10,304 bases of DNA from DATLED01 sp046597375 (GTDB lineage Bacteria > Actinomycetota > Acidimicrobiia > Acidimicrobiales > CADCTF01), in assembly GCA_046597375.1 (NCBI GenBank), contig JBKJKM010000187.1, positions 1-10,304 of the forward strand, read 5' to 3'. The translations under genes were made by a program, and so were the position numbers. A model generated the notes under the pieces. The model was not told the origin of the DNA, did no database searches, and saw only the letters and a program-made list of their open reading frames with translations. Within the stretch, counting starts at the first letter, position 1; each line of letters begins with the position of its first letter. Positions 1-5,856 of this stretch are shown here, one piece after another.

Positions 1-1
1 C

Positions 2-427
2 CTCGCCTTGGCTGCGTGGGCGGCGGCGCTGTGCATCGCCATCCCGTTCGCCGTCGTGCCGACCATCCTGGCCGCCGCCGCCACTGGCGAGGGAGCGAAG
101 CTCGTCGCCGGCGCGGCCGCCGCATCGTTGTTGGCCGTCGTGGCCTACAGCGGGCTCTTCCTGTGCCTCGGGCTGCTGGTGAGGCGTGCACTGGTGTGGG
201 GCCTGGCCTACGTCCTGATCTGGGAAGGGTTCGTCGCCCGTAGCGGCACCGGCCCGGCGCGTCTTTCGATCCTCGTCTACGCCCGGTCGCTGCTGGCCGA
301 GATCGCCGATCTCGACCCTCCCAACCTGGCGGCCTCGGTGCCGGTCTCGATTCTCGTGCCACTCGTCATCTCCGCCCTCGGACTCGCCGTTACGACGTGG
401 TCGTTGCGCCGCATCGACGTGCGATGA
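2..427 (+). CDS. ABC-2 type transporter permease, C-terminal part (5' end outside window)
   Basis: The frame is open from base 2 with no stop, so the gene begins upstream and only its last ~141 codons are visible. The fragment is mostly hydrophobic. It has membrane-spanning stretches at about residues 3-25, 31-55 and 113-133, a shorter one around 60-72, and a positively charged C-terminus (SLRRIDVR). The segment GLAYVLIWEGFVAR resembles a conserved late segment of actinobacterial ABC-2 type permeases. From family knowledge, such a protein forms the membrane channel of an exporter and works with an ATP-binding subunit that would be encoded upstream. The cargo cannot be inferred. The stop TGA (425-427) overlaps the ATG of the following nitroreductase gene (ATGA), suggesting co-transcription. 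The class is fairly secure; it could also be another polytopic membrane protein of similar composition. Confidence 0.7.
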   Translation, partial: LALAAWAAALCIAIPFAVVPTILAAAATGEGAKLVAGAAAASLLAVVAYSGLFLCLGLLVRRALVWGLAYVLIWEGFVARSGTGPARLSILVYARSLLAEIADLDPPNLAASVPVSILVPLVISALGLAVTTWSLRRIDVR

Positions 428-1122
428 CCCCGTCCGACCCGGTCGGCCTGCTCGAAGGTCTGGCGACCACCCGCGCCATCAGGCGGCTGCGGCCTGACCC
501 CATCCCGGACGCCGATCTGGCGACCATGTTCTTCGCCGCCACCCGCGCCCCCTCGGGCTCGAACCGCCAACCGTTCCGGTTCCTCGTGTTGCGCGAGGGC
601 CCAGCGGCGATCGAAGCCAAGGCCCTTCTCGGCACGGCCTTCCGTGCCGGGTGGTCATCGAAGTCGACGAGCGACCGGTATGGCGAAGCCGACGAATCGT
701 CGCCGAAGGCCCGGGCGGCTCGGGCGATGCAATATTTCGTCGACCACTTCGAGGACATCCCGGTCGTCGTCCTGCCGTGCTTGTTGCGGTACCGGGCCCC
801 ACATCCCAGCGAGGGCGCGTCGATCTACCCGGCCTGCCAGAACCTCTTGCTGGCGGCGCGCGCCCTCGGCTACGGCGGCGTCATCACCATGTGGCACACC
901 CCCGTCGAAGCGCAGCTCCGGGCGGTACTCGAGATCCCCGACGAGATTGCCATCGCCGCCACCATCCCGCTCGGGCGGCCCGTTGGCGGCGGCCACGGCC
1001 CGGTGCGGCGGCGGCCACTCCCCGAGCTCGTCTTCGAGGAGTCGTGGGCGGCGCCGGCTCCTTGGGCCGTCGATCCGCCAGGCACCCGCTTCACCGGAAG
1101 CGGCGCCGACCCGGCCCGTTGA
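424..1122 (+). CDS. nitroreductase-family FMN-dependent oxidoreductase
   Basis: This 232-residue protein has the nitroreductase fold pattern. An N-terminal TTRAIRRLRPDPIPD segment (residues 15-29) corresponds to the arginine-rich FMN-phosphate site of the family. APSGSNRQPFRFLVL (42-56) is the typical flavin-binding and strand segment. YPACQNLLLAARALGYGG (135-152) is the conserved helix followed by glycines, and IPLGRP (181-186) is the usual late strand motif. Family members reduce nitro groups, quinones or enones with NAD(P)H in the cytoplasm; the substrate here is unknown. I chose ATG 424 because it makes a 4-base ATGA overlap with the upstream permease and places the conserved Arg segment at the usual distance from the N-terminus. 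An in-frame GTG at 397 would add nine residues inside the permease gene. No Shine-Dalgarno is visible, consistent with translational coupling. The length is slightly long for the family because of a Pro/Arg-rich C-terminal tail. Confidence 0.88.
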   Translation: MTPSDPVGLLEGLATTRAIRRLRPDPIPDADLATMFFAATRAPSGSNRQPFRFLVLREGPAAIEAKALLGTAFRAGWSSKSTSDRYGEADESSPKARAARAMQYFVDHFEDIPVVVLPCLLRYRAPHPSEGASIYPACQNLLLAARALGYGGVITMWHTPVEAQLRAVLEIPDEIAIAATIPLGRPVGGGHGPVRRRPLPELVFEESWAAPAPWAVDPPGTRFTGSGADPAR

Positions 1123-1137
1123 GGTAGCCCCGGAGGT

Positions 1138-2226
1138 TCAACGCTCGAGTTCGAGGGGCGGGTAGTAGTGCTCGGGACCGGATGCCGCGATGTCGGCGTA
1201 CCAGCTGCCCTCGTAGAGGTCGGTGGGGGCCTGCCGCAAGTCGGAAGGCTCGCCCTCGGCCGTGGTCGCCAGCGTCCAGGCCTGGCGCTTGTAAGTCCAG
1301 TTCTCGGGCGCGAGCTCGTGGGCCCGGCGGAACCACGGCACGGCGGCGTCAGCCGAAACCGTCCGATACAGGTGTTGGCCGAGCTCGAAGGCGGCGGCCG
1401 CTTCGGCGTGTTCCGGCGGTCGGGGCCGGCTGCGAGCAACGACGGTGTCCGGGTCGAGGGCGAAGCGGCTGTCAGCGCCCTTCTCGGCCCAGTCCCGGAG
1501 TGCCGGCAGGTACTGCGACGCCGTGCGGGGGATGCGCCGAACGGTCTCGAGGAGCTCGCGGAGTTCGTCGGAGAGGCCTTCGGGCAGCGGACGGTCGCGG
1601 TCAACGCTGCCGCCGGTGACCTGGGCGACGTGGGCCGGCTGCACCAGGAGTCCGTTCTCGTCGATCCAGACCGCCATGGGCACGTTGGTGAACCCCAACA
1701 GCTCATCGGTGAGGTGCGCCTGGTCGATCAAACTCGGATGGGTCGGCTTCGCCGCTTCGATCCACGGACGCACGGCGGCCTCGCCACCGAGGTCGAGGGC
1801 AATCGAGACGATCTCGACGCCGAGAGGAGCGAGCTCCTCGGCCAGGGCCTGCCACACGGGCAGGTCAGCGCGACAGCCTCACCACGAGGCCCAGGCGAAA
1901 GCGACGACCTTCTTCTTCTTGCCTCGCATCGAAGACAGCGAGAACGGCACGCCGTCGAGGCCCGGCAGCGTCACGTCCGGCACCTCGGCCGTCTCGAGCA
2001 CCCGGCCGCCGACGGTTGCCGGACCGACGGACCAGACACCGTGCTCCTCGTCGCGCAACACGGGCATGCCGAGGCGAGCGGCTACGGCCACGACGTCGAG
2101 GACATCGCCGGTTCCGCCGGGGACGGGAACGCACAGCGCGCCCTTGCAGAGGCCCTCCGGCTTCGCCACCCAGCCCGTGCGACGAGCGAACTCGTCGGCG
2201 TCGACCTCGAGGGAGGTGAGGATCAC
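1138..2226 (-). CDS. TlpA/ResA-like thioredoxin-fold selenoprotein (in-frame UGA = Sec116)
   Basis: Read through the TGA at 1881-1879, this frame encodes 362 residues. The N-terminal part (1-75) contains RTGWVAKPEGLCKGALCVP with a CxxxxC pair (C27, C32), a block I associate with one family of actinobacterial redoxins. EVPDVTLPGLDG (81-92) opens the redoxin domain, FAWASW-U116-G-C118-R is the active site, TNVPMAVWID (cis-Pro at 183) is the later thioredoxin-fold motif, and a TPR-like helical pair lies near 276-313. Cys homologues carry cysteine at the Sec position, so the UGA replaces the reactive thiol residue. The protein is probably a thiol oxidoreductase or peroxiredoxin-like enzyme; partner and substrate are unknown, and no signal peptide is seen. 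GTG 2226 is chosen because it overlaps the VOC stop as GTGA. Four AAG codons give K103-K106 just before the active-site strand. The true terminator is also TGA (1140-1138). A pseudogene by one substitution is the main alternative. The SelA/B/C/D machinery is not in the window. Confidence 0.85.
1848..1864 (-). promoter_or_regulatory. candidate bacterial SECIS hairpin
   Basis: On the minus strand, CCTGCC (1864-1859) pairs perfectly with GGCAGG (1853-1848) around a five-base loop CGTGT (1858-1854). Counting the U of UGA as 1, the stem begins at 18 and the loop is 24-28, with G25-U26 at its apex. In E. coli fdhF the SelB-contacting loop bases are G23-U24, so distance and loop content match closely. 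A GGC just after the UGA can also pair with GCC at positions 40-42 to give a weak lower stem. The hairpin lies inside the coding sequence, as bacterial SECIS elements do. GC-rich DNA forms chance hairpins, so this is supportive rather than conclusive. Confidence 0.65.
1879..1881 (-). other. UGA selenocysteine codon (recoded stop)
   Basis: This TGA is in frame with coding sequence on both sides and stands at the first redox position of a thioredoxin-like active site, directly before Gly-Cys-Arg. The upstream part ends AFAWASW and the downstream part begins GCRADLPVWQ; together they form one continuous redoxin motif with no missing or extra bases. In Cys-containing relatives this position is cysteine, the residue Sec typically substitutes. 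The exchange at a catalytic position, rather than at random, is the main argument against a simple nonsense mutation. Confidence 0.83.
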
Positions 2227-2612
2227 GACGTGGCCGGGAGTTGGACGAGCTCCAAGAGATAGCCGTCGAGATCGACGGCGAAGCCGATCGTGGCCCCGCC
2301 GAAGCCCGGGACCGCTGCCGGCTCGTAGGTGATACGCCCACCGGCGTCGCGGATCGAAGTCGCGACCGTCGCGACGTCGTCGACGTAGAAGACGAACTTC
2401 GTGGCCTCGGTGTCGTGGGCCGGCTTGGCCTTGCCCTTGTATTCCATCAGCACCAGACCCGGCCCGCGGCGACCCTCGAAGCCGAGGATGTGCTCGGTCA
2501 TGTGGTCGAGGTCGTAGGTCTGTTGCTTGGTCATGCCGAAGACGGCGACGTAGAACGCCGTCGACCGTTCGAGGTCGGCCACCGCCATGCCGGTTGCGGC
2601 GAAGGTCGTCAT
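2223..2612 (-). CDS. VOC-superfamily (glyoxalase/bleomycin-resistance-like) protein
   Basis: This 129-residue protein has the paired beta-alpha-beta-beta-beta layout of the vicinal oxygen chelate superfamily. MAVADLERSTAFYVAVFGM (9-27) is the first module and KFVFYVDDVATVATSIRDAGG (72-92) opens the second. The ending is FAVDLDGYLLELVQ (111-124), the usual D-x-DGY-x-x-EL motif. Aligned by eye with E. coli glyoxalase I, only the last metal ligand survives (E121). The positions of His5, Glu56 and His74 read A6, L55 and K72. A classical metal-dependent glyoxalase I activity is therefore unlikely, and the protein may bind a ligand or act on another substrate. ATG 2612 overlaps the gatB stop (ATGA) and the stop overlaps the GTG of the selenoprotein (GTGA), so it sits in a coupled operon. 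No good Shine-Dalgarno is visible. The superfamily is secure; the function is unknown. Confidence 0.87.
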   Translation of the reverse strand: MTTFAATGMAVADLERSTAFYVAVFGMTKQQTYDLDHMTEHILGFEGRRGPGLVLMEYKGKAKPAHDTEATKFVFYVDDVATVATSIRDAGGRITYEPAAVPGFGGATIGFAVDLDGYLLELVQLPATS

Positions 2613-4033
2613 GCCAGGCCGGCCCGCTGGCGAAGGATCGCCGTGACCGCCTTGCCATCGGCCTTGCCCTGCGTGGTCTTCATCACTTGGCCGATGAGCA
2701 TGCCAGCAACCTTGGCGTCACCGCTCTTGAACTTCTCGAACACCTCGGGATTAGCGGCGATCACGGCGTCGACGGCGGCGTCGAGCGCTGAGGAGTCCAT
2801 GGCCTCGAATCCCCGGGTGGCGGCGATGGCCACCGGATCCTCGCCTTCGCCGGCCAGCATGGCGGCCAACACGGCCTTGGCCTGGGTCGCCGTCAATGCT
2901 CCCGTCGTCTCCAGCTCGACGACCTTGGCGAACGACGCAGGAGTGATGCGATCGGCGTGTTCGAGGTCGGCGGCGATCTCGTTGGCCGCCCGGTTGATGG
3001 CCCGCTTGGGATCGGCGCCGGCGGCAATGGCATCGAGCACCAGCGCGTCGAGGTCGAGCTCGACGAGCAGGGCGACGTCCGATGGCTGCACGCCAGCCGC
3101 GATTGCCAGCGTCGTGCGCCGTTCGAAGGGCATGGCCGGCAGGGCCGCCTTCACGGCCGCCCGCCAGGCTTCGTCGGGCACCACGGGCACGAGGTCTGGC
3201 TCCGGGAAGTACCGGTAGTCGAAGGCCTCCTCCTTGGAGCGCATCGATGACGTGCGGCCCTCGTCCTCACTCCAGTGGCGGGTCTCCTGCACGATGCGCT
3301 CGCCGTCCTCCAACAGGTGGATCTGGCGATCGGCCTCGTACTCGATGGCCCGTCCCAGCGATCGCAGCGAGTTCATGTTCTTAATCTCGCAACGCGTGCC
3401 GAAGGTGGCCGAGTTGGCCGGCCGCACCGACACGTTGGCATCCACCCGCAGCGAGCCCTCTTCCATCTTCCCGTCGGACGCGCCGGTGGCCACGAGGACG
3501 GCCCGGAGCTCGCTCACGTAGGCCTTGGCCTCCTCCGGCGATTGCAGGTCGGGCCGGCCGACGATCTCGACGAGCGGGACACCGGCGCGGTTGTAGTCGA
3601 CCAAGGAGTGGTCGGCGCCGTGGATCCGCCCACCGCCGCCTCCGATGTGACTGGTCTTGCCCGTGTCTTCCTCCATGTGCGCCCGCTCGATGCCGGCGCG
3701 CTGACCCGACGGCAGCTCGAGCCAGCCGTCGACGTTGATCGGCTGGTCGAACTGCGACGTCTGGTAATCCTTCGGCATGTCCGGATAGAAGTAGTTCTTC
3801 CGGTGGAAGATGCTCGGCCGGATCTCGCAGTGCAGCGCCTCACCGATCCGCATGGCGTATTCCACGGCCTGGCGATTGAGCACGGGAAGCGAGCCGGGAA
3901 GGCCGAGGCACACCGGGCAGATGTTGGTGTTGGGCTCGTCGCCAAAGGCGTTGCGGCACGCACAGAAGAGCTTCGTCTCGGTGCGCAACTCGCAGTGCAC
4001 CTCGAGCCCGATCACCATCTCCCAGTCGGCCAT
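2609..4033 (-). CDS. gatB: Asp-tRNA(Asn)/Glu-tRNA(Gln) amidotransferase subunit B
   Basis: GatB recognises mischarged Glu-tRNA(Gln) or Asp-tRNA(Asn) and phosphorylates the side-chain carboxylate so that it can be amidated with ammonia supplied by GatA. The 474 residues match the usual length. The sequence opens MADWEMVIGLEVHCEL. A zinc-type cysteine set follows at C24, C26, C39 and C42 (CAC...CPVC). Further signatures are KNYFYPDMPKDYQTSQ (79-94), DYNRAGVPLVEIV (146-158), NVSVRP (200-205) and FDYRYFPEPDL (271-281). The C-terminal ~150 residues form the helical tail and YqeY-like tRNA-binding domain, ending near GKADGKAVTAILRQRAG. I chose ATG 4033, which overlaps the gatA stop by one base (TGATG). 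The frame stays open for 65 more codons upstream, but that stretch is Arg/His-rich low-complexity sequence inside gatA and lacks homology. It acts as part of the cytoplasmic GatCAB complex. Confidence 0.97.
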   Translation of the reverse strand: MADWEMVIGLEVHCELRTETKLFCACRNAFGDEPNTNICPVCLGLPGSLPVLNRQAVEYAMRIGEALHCEIRPSIFHRKNYFYPDMPKDYQTSQFDQPINVDGWLELPSGQRAGIERAHMEEDTGKTSHIGGGGGRIHGADHSLVDYNRAGVPLVEIVGRPDLQSPEEAKAYVSELRAVLVATGASDGKMEEGSLRVDANVSVRPANSATFGTRCEIKNMNSLRSLGRAIEYEADRQIHLLEDGERIVQETRHWSEDEGRTSSMRSKEEAFDYRYFPEPDLVPVVPDEAWRAAVKAALPAMPFERRTTLAIAAGVQPSDVALLVELDLDALVLDAIAAGADPKRAINRAANEIAADLEHADRITPASFAKVVELETTGALTATQAKAVLAAMLAGEGEDPVAIAATRGFEAMDSSALDAAVDAVIAANPEVFEKFKSGDAKVAGMLIGQVMKTTQGKADGKAVTAILRQRAGLA

Positions 4034-5487
4034 CAGCTTCCGACCGCCGCTCGTTCGACGGCGGCATGCTCGATGGCGGCGCGCTCGATGGCTGCCGCAA
4101 CCTGGAACATCGTGGGTTCCTGGAGTGCGTTGGCCATGATCTGCACGCCGACCGGCATGCCGTCGTCGCCGGTCCCGAAGGGCACCGACATGGCCGGGTG
4201 CCCGGCCAGGTTCGAAGGGATCGTGCACACGTCGGACAGGTACATGGCGAGGGGATTCTCCGTCTTGGCGCCGAAGGCGAAGGCCGTTGTCGGCGCCGTG
4301 GGCGAGAGCAGGGCGTTGAAGTCGGCATAGGCGGCGTCGAAGTCTCGAATGATCAGCGTGCGGACGCGTTGGGCCTGCCCGTAGTAGGCGTCGTAGTAGC
4401 CAGCGGAGAGGGCGTAGGTGCCGAGCATGATGCGGCGCTTCACCTCGGGCCCGAAGCCCGCCGCGCGCGTCGCGCCGTACATGGTCGTGATGTCATCGGC
4501 ATCGACCCTCAGGCCGTAGCGGACGCCGTCGTAGCGCGCCAGGTTGCTGGAGGCTTCGGCGGGGGCGATCAGGTAGTAGGCCGAGAGCCCGTAGATCGTG
4601 GCCGGGACGGAGACCTCGTCGACGATGGCGCCGGCGGCCGTCAACGCGGCCGCAGCGGCGTGCACTCGGGCCAGGACATCGGCATCGATGCCCTCCATCA
4701 GTTCGCGCACGATCCCGATACGCAGGCCGTCGACGCCCCGGTCGAGCACGCCGGAGAGGGCCGGCGCCGGCTGTGGTATCGAGGTCGAGTCGCGCGGATC
4801 GTGGCCACCGATGACCTCGAGCAGGACGGCGGCGTCGGCCACGGTTGTGGCAAAGGGCCCGACCTGGTCGAGGCTGCTGGCGAAGGCGATCAAGCCGTAG
4901 CGGGAGACGGCGCCGTAGGTCGGCTTCACGCCGACGACCCCGCACAGGGCGGCCGGCTGACGGATGGAGCCGCCGGTGTCGGAGCCCAGCGCCAGCGGAG
5001 CGAAGCCGGCGGCCACGGCGGCCGCCGAACCGCCGCTCGACCCGCCCGGCACCCTGGTGGGGTCGTGGGGGTTTCGCGTCGGTCCGTTGGCCGAGTTCTC
5101 CGTCGACGAGCCCATGGCGAACTCGTCGAGGTTGGTCTTGCCGATCAGGATGGCGCCGGCGGCTCGAAGCCGCTCGACGACGGTGGCGGAGTACGGCGGA
5201 CGCCATCCCGCGAGTATTCGGGACGAGCATGTGGTCGGGATGCCCTGGGTGCAGAGGTTGTCCTTGAGGGCGACGGGGACACCGGCGAGGACGCCAGGTT
5301 CGGCGGCGCCGTCGGCGATACGGCGGTCGAGCTCGTCGGCCTCGGTCCTGGCCTCGTCGGCCAGCACCAGGTTGAAGGCGTTGAGCTCGTCGTCCCGAGC
5401 CTCGATGGCCGCGAGGTGCTCGTCGACGACGCTCCGCGCCGTGCGATCGCCGACGCGGACCGCGGCGGCGATCTCGATGGCGGTCAT
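4033..5487 (-). CDS. gatA: Asp-tRNA(Asn)/Glu-tRNA(Gln) amidotransferase subunit A
   Basis: GatA is the amidase-signature glutaminase of GatCAB. It releases ammonia from glutamine, and the ammonia is channelled to GatB for conversion of Glu-tRNA(Gln) to Gln-tRNA(Gln) and/or Asp-tRNA(Asn) to Asn-tRNA(Asn). The 484 residues are the typical length. The Ser-cisSer-Lys triad is visible: K75 in PVALKDN, cis-S150 in PGGSSGGSAAAVAAG, and S174 in GSDTGGSIRQPA. These correspond to K79, S154 and S178 of S. aureus GatA with a constant offset of four. Other family marks are AGAILIGKTNLDEFAMGSST (110-129) and GVVGVKPTYGAVSRYGL (183-199). ATG 5487 overlaps the gatC stop by one base (TGATG), the expected gatC-gatA arrangement. 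The reading frame remains open far upstream to 5994, but that part lies over gatC in another frame and is not coding. The protein is intact with no missing catalytic residue. Confidence 0.97.
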   Translation of the reverse strand: MTAIEIAAAVRVGDRTARSVVDEHLAAIEARDDELNAFNLVLADEARTEADELDRRIADGAAEPGVLAGVPVALKDNLCTQGIPTTCSSRILAGWRPPYSATVVERLRAAGAILIGKTNLDEFAMGSSTENSANGPTRNPHDPTRVPGGSSGGSAAAVAAGFAPLALGSDTGGSIRQPAALCGVVGVKPTYGAVSRYGLIAFASSLDQVGPFATTVADAAVLLEVIGGHDPRDSTSIPQPAPALSGVLDRGVDGLRIGIVRELMEGIDADVLARVHAAAAALTAAGAIVDEVSVPATIYGLSAYYLIAPAEASSNLARYDGVRYGLRVDADDITTMYGATRAAGFGPEVKRRIMLGTYALSAGYYDAYYGQAQRVRTLIIRDFDAAYADFNALLSPTAPTTAFAFGAKTENPLAMYLSDVCTIPSNLAGHPAMSVPFGTGDDGMPVGVQIMANALQEPTMFQVAAAIERAAIEHAAVERAAVGS

Positions 5488-5792
5488 CAATCCGATTCCG
5501 TGAGGATGCGGGGCACGCGGAAGCGGCCGTCCTCGGCCGCCGGTGCCATGGCCAGCACTTCGTCGCGGTCGACCCCGTCGCGAGCGACGTCCTCCCGCAG
5601 CACGTTCACGAGAGGGAGCGGATGGGCCGTCGGCGGCACGCCGGCGGTATCGAGGGCCTCGACATCCTGCGCATGCTCGAGCACGGCGGCGAGCTGGCCG
5701 GCGAACAGCTCGACCTCGGCGTCGGTCACATCGAGGCGGGCCAGCGTGGCCACGTGGCGGACGTCGGCGGCGGTGATCTTCTCGGTTGCCAT
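5487..5792 (-). CDS. gatC: Asp-tRNA(Asn)/Glu-tRNA(Gln) amidotransferase subunit C
   Basis: GatC is the small subunit that wraps around GatA and stabilises the GatCAB complex. The 101-residue protein shows the family pattern: ITAADVRHVATLARLDVTDA (6-25) with the conserved helix and LARL, the ALDTAGVPPTAHPLPLVNVL stretch (46-65) in which the V/T-x-P-x-x-HP-x-P-L-x-N-V-L motif is typical, then REDV and a C-terminal FRVPRIL that matches the usual FxVPxI/V-L ending. It is the first gene of the minus-strand operon gatC-gatA-gatB-VOC-selenoprotein. No clear Shine-Dalgarno precedes ATG 5792. A possible -10 (TAGGCT) lies so close that the transcript would have almost no leader. It is intact and of normal length. 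Confidence 0.95.
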   Translation of the reverse strand: MATEKITAADVRHVATLARLDVTDAEVELFAGQLAAVLEHAQDVEALDTAGVPPTAHPLPLVNVLREDVARDGVDRDEVLAMAPAAEDGRFRVPRILTESD

Positions 5793-5801
5793 GTCGGCCT
5801 G

Positions 5802-5830
5802 AGCCTAGTTGCCCCTTGACTTTCTCCGAA
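5802..5830 (-). promoter_or_regulatory. weak candidate promoter for the gatCAB operon
   Basis: On the minus strand, TAGGCT (5807-5802) resembles a -10 box of the TANNNT type and lies ten bases before the gatC ATG, giving a nearly leaderless transcript. At 17-bp spacing the -35 position reads TTCGGA (5830-5825), a poor match. The element overlaps one copy of the direct repeat, so a regulator bound there could affect both directions. This is assigned mainly because the divergent gap must contain a gatC promoter. Confidence 0.25.
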
Positions 5831-5844
5831 CGGTGTTGCTTAAT
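5816..5844 (+). promoter_or_regulatory. candidate sigma70-type promoter of the TetR-MDMPI-MBL operon, possibly leaderless
   Basis: TTGACT (5816-5821) and CTTAAT (5839-5844) are separated by 17 bases; the first matches the -35 consensus at five of six positions and the second matches the -10 at four. Transcription would begin about seven bases after the -10, at 5851-5852. That is essentially the GTG start of the TetR gene, so the message could be leaderless, a common actinobacterial mode. The promoter is overlapped by both copies of a 13-base direct repeat, which would suit autorepression. Confidence 0.5.
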
Positions 5845-5856
5845 CCGAAGGGTGTT
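5825..5856 (+). repeat. 13-base direct repeat in the divergent promoter, candidate TetR operator
   Basis: TCCGAACGGTGTT (5825-5837) and TCCGAAGGGTGTT (5844-5856) differ at one base and have a 19-base period. Together they cover the spacer and start region of the plus-strand promoter and lie next to a TetR-family gene. TetR proteins normally bind inverted repeats, so a direct repeat could mean two adjacent weak sites. A flanking inverted pair TTGACT (5816-5821) / AGTCAA (5857-5862) encloses both copies and could be the real dyad. Confidence 0.5.

Noticed and set aside
1118..1142. Inverted pair GTTGA/TCAAC at the nitroreductase/selenoprotein convergent junction as a terminator
   Set aside because: Five weak pairs around a 15-base loop with no T-run. 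The symmetry comes from the facing stop codons.
1138..1857. A separate 239-residue gene starting at GTG 1857, with an unrelated truncated gene ending at 1879
   Set aside because: It would begin in the middle of the thioredoxin active-site helix, eight codons after the TGA, with no ribosome site. The upstream half ends exactly at the missing redox residue in the same frame. One read-through selenoprotein explains both pieces better.
1168..2262. Long open frame on the plus strand opposite the selenoprotein gene (364 codons)
   Set aside because: Composition is that of a GC-rich antisense shadow, with no recognisable domain. The opposite strand has clear redoxin and VOC homology.
4034..4228. A 65-residue N-terminal extension of GatB
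   Set aside because: The extra residues are Arg/His/Gly-rich noise lying in the gatA gene. ATG 4033 gives a TGATG junction and the standard GatB N-terminus.
3275..5802. Long plus-strand open frames (351 and 578 codons) opposite gatB, gatA and gatC
   Set aside because: They lie wholly over three well-recognised Gat subunits and have the Val/Gly/Arg/Asp-rich low-information composition of antisense frames in high-GC genes.
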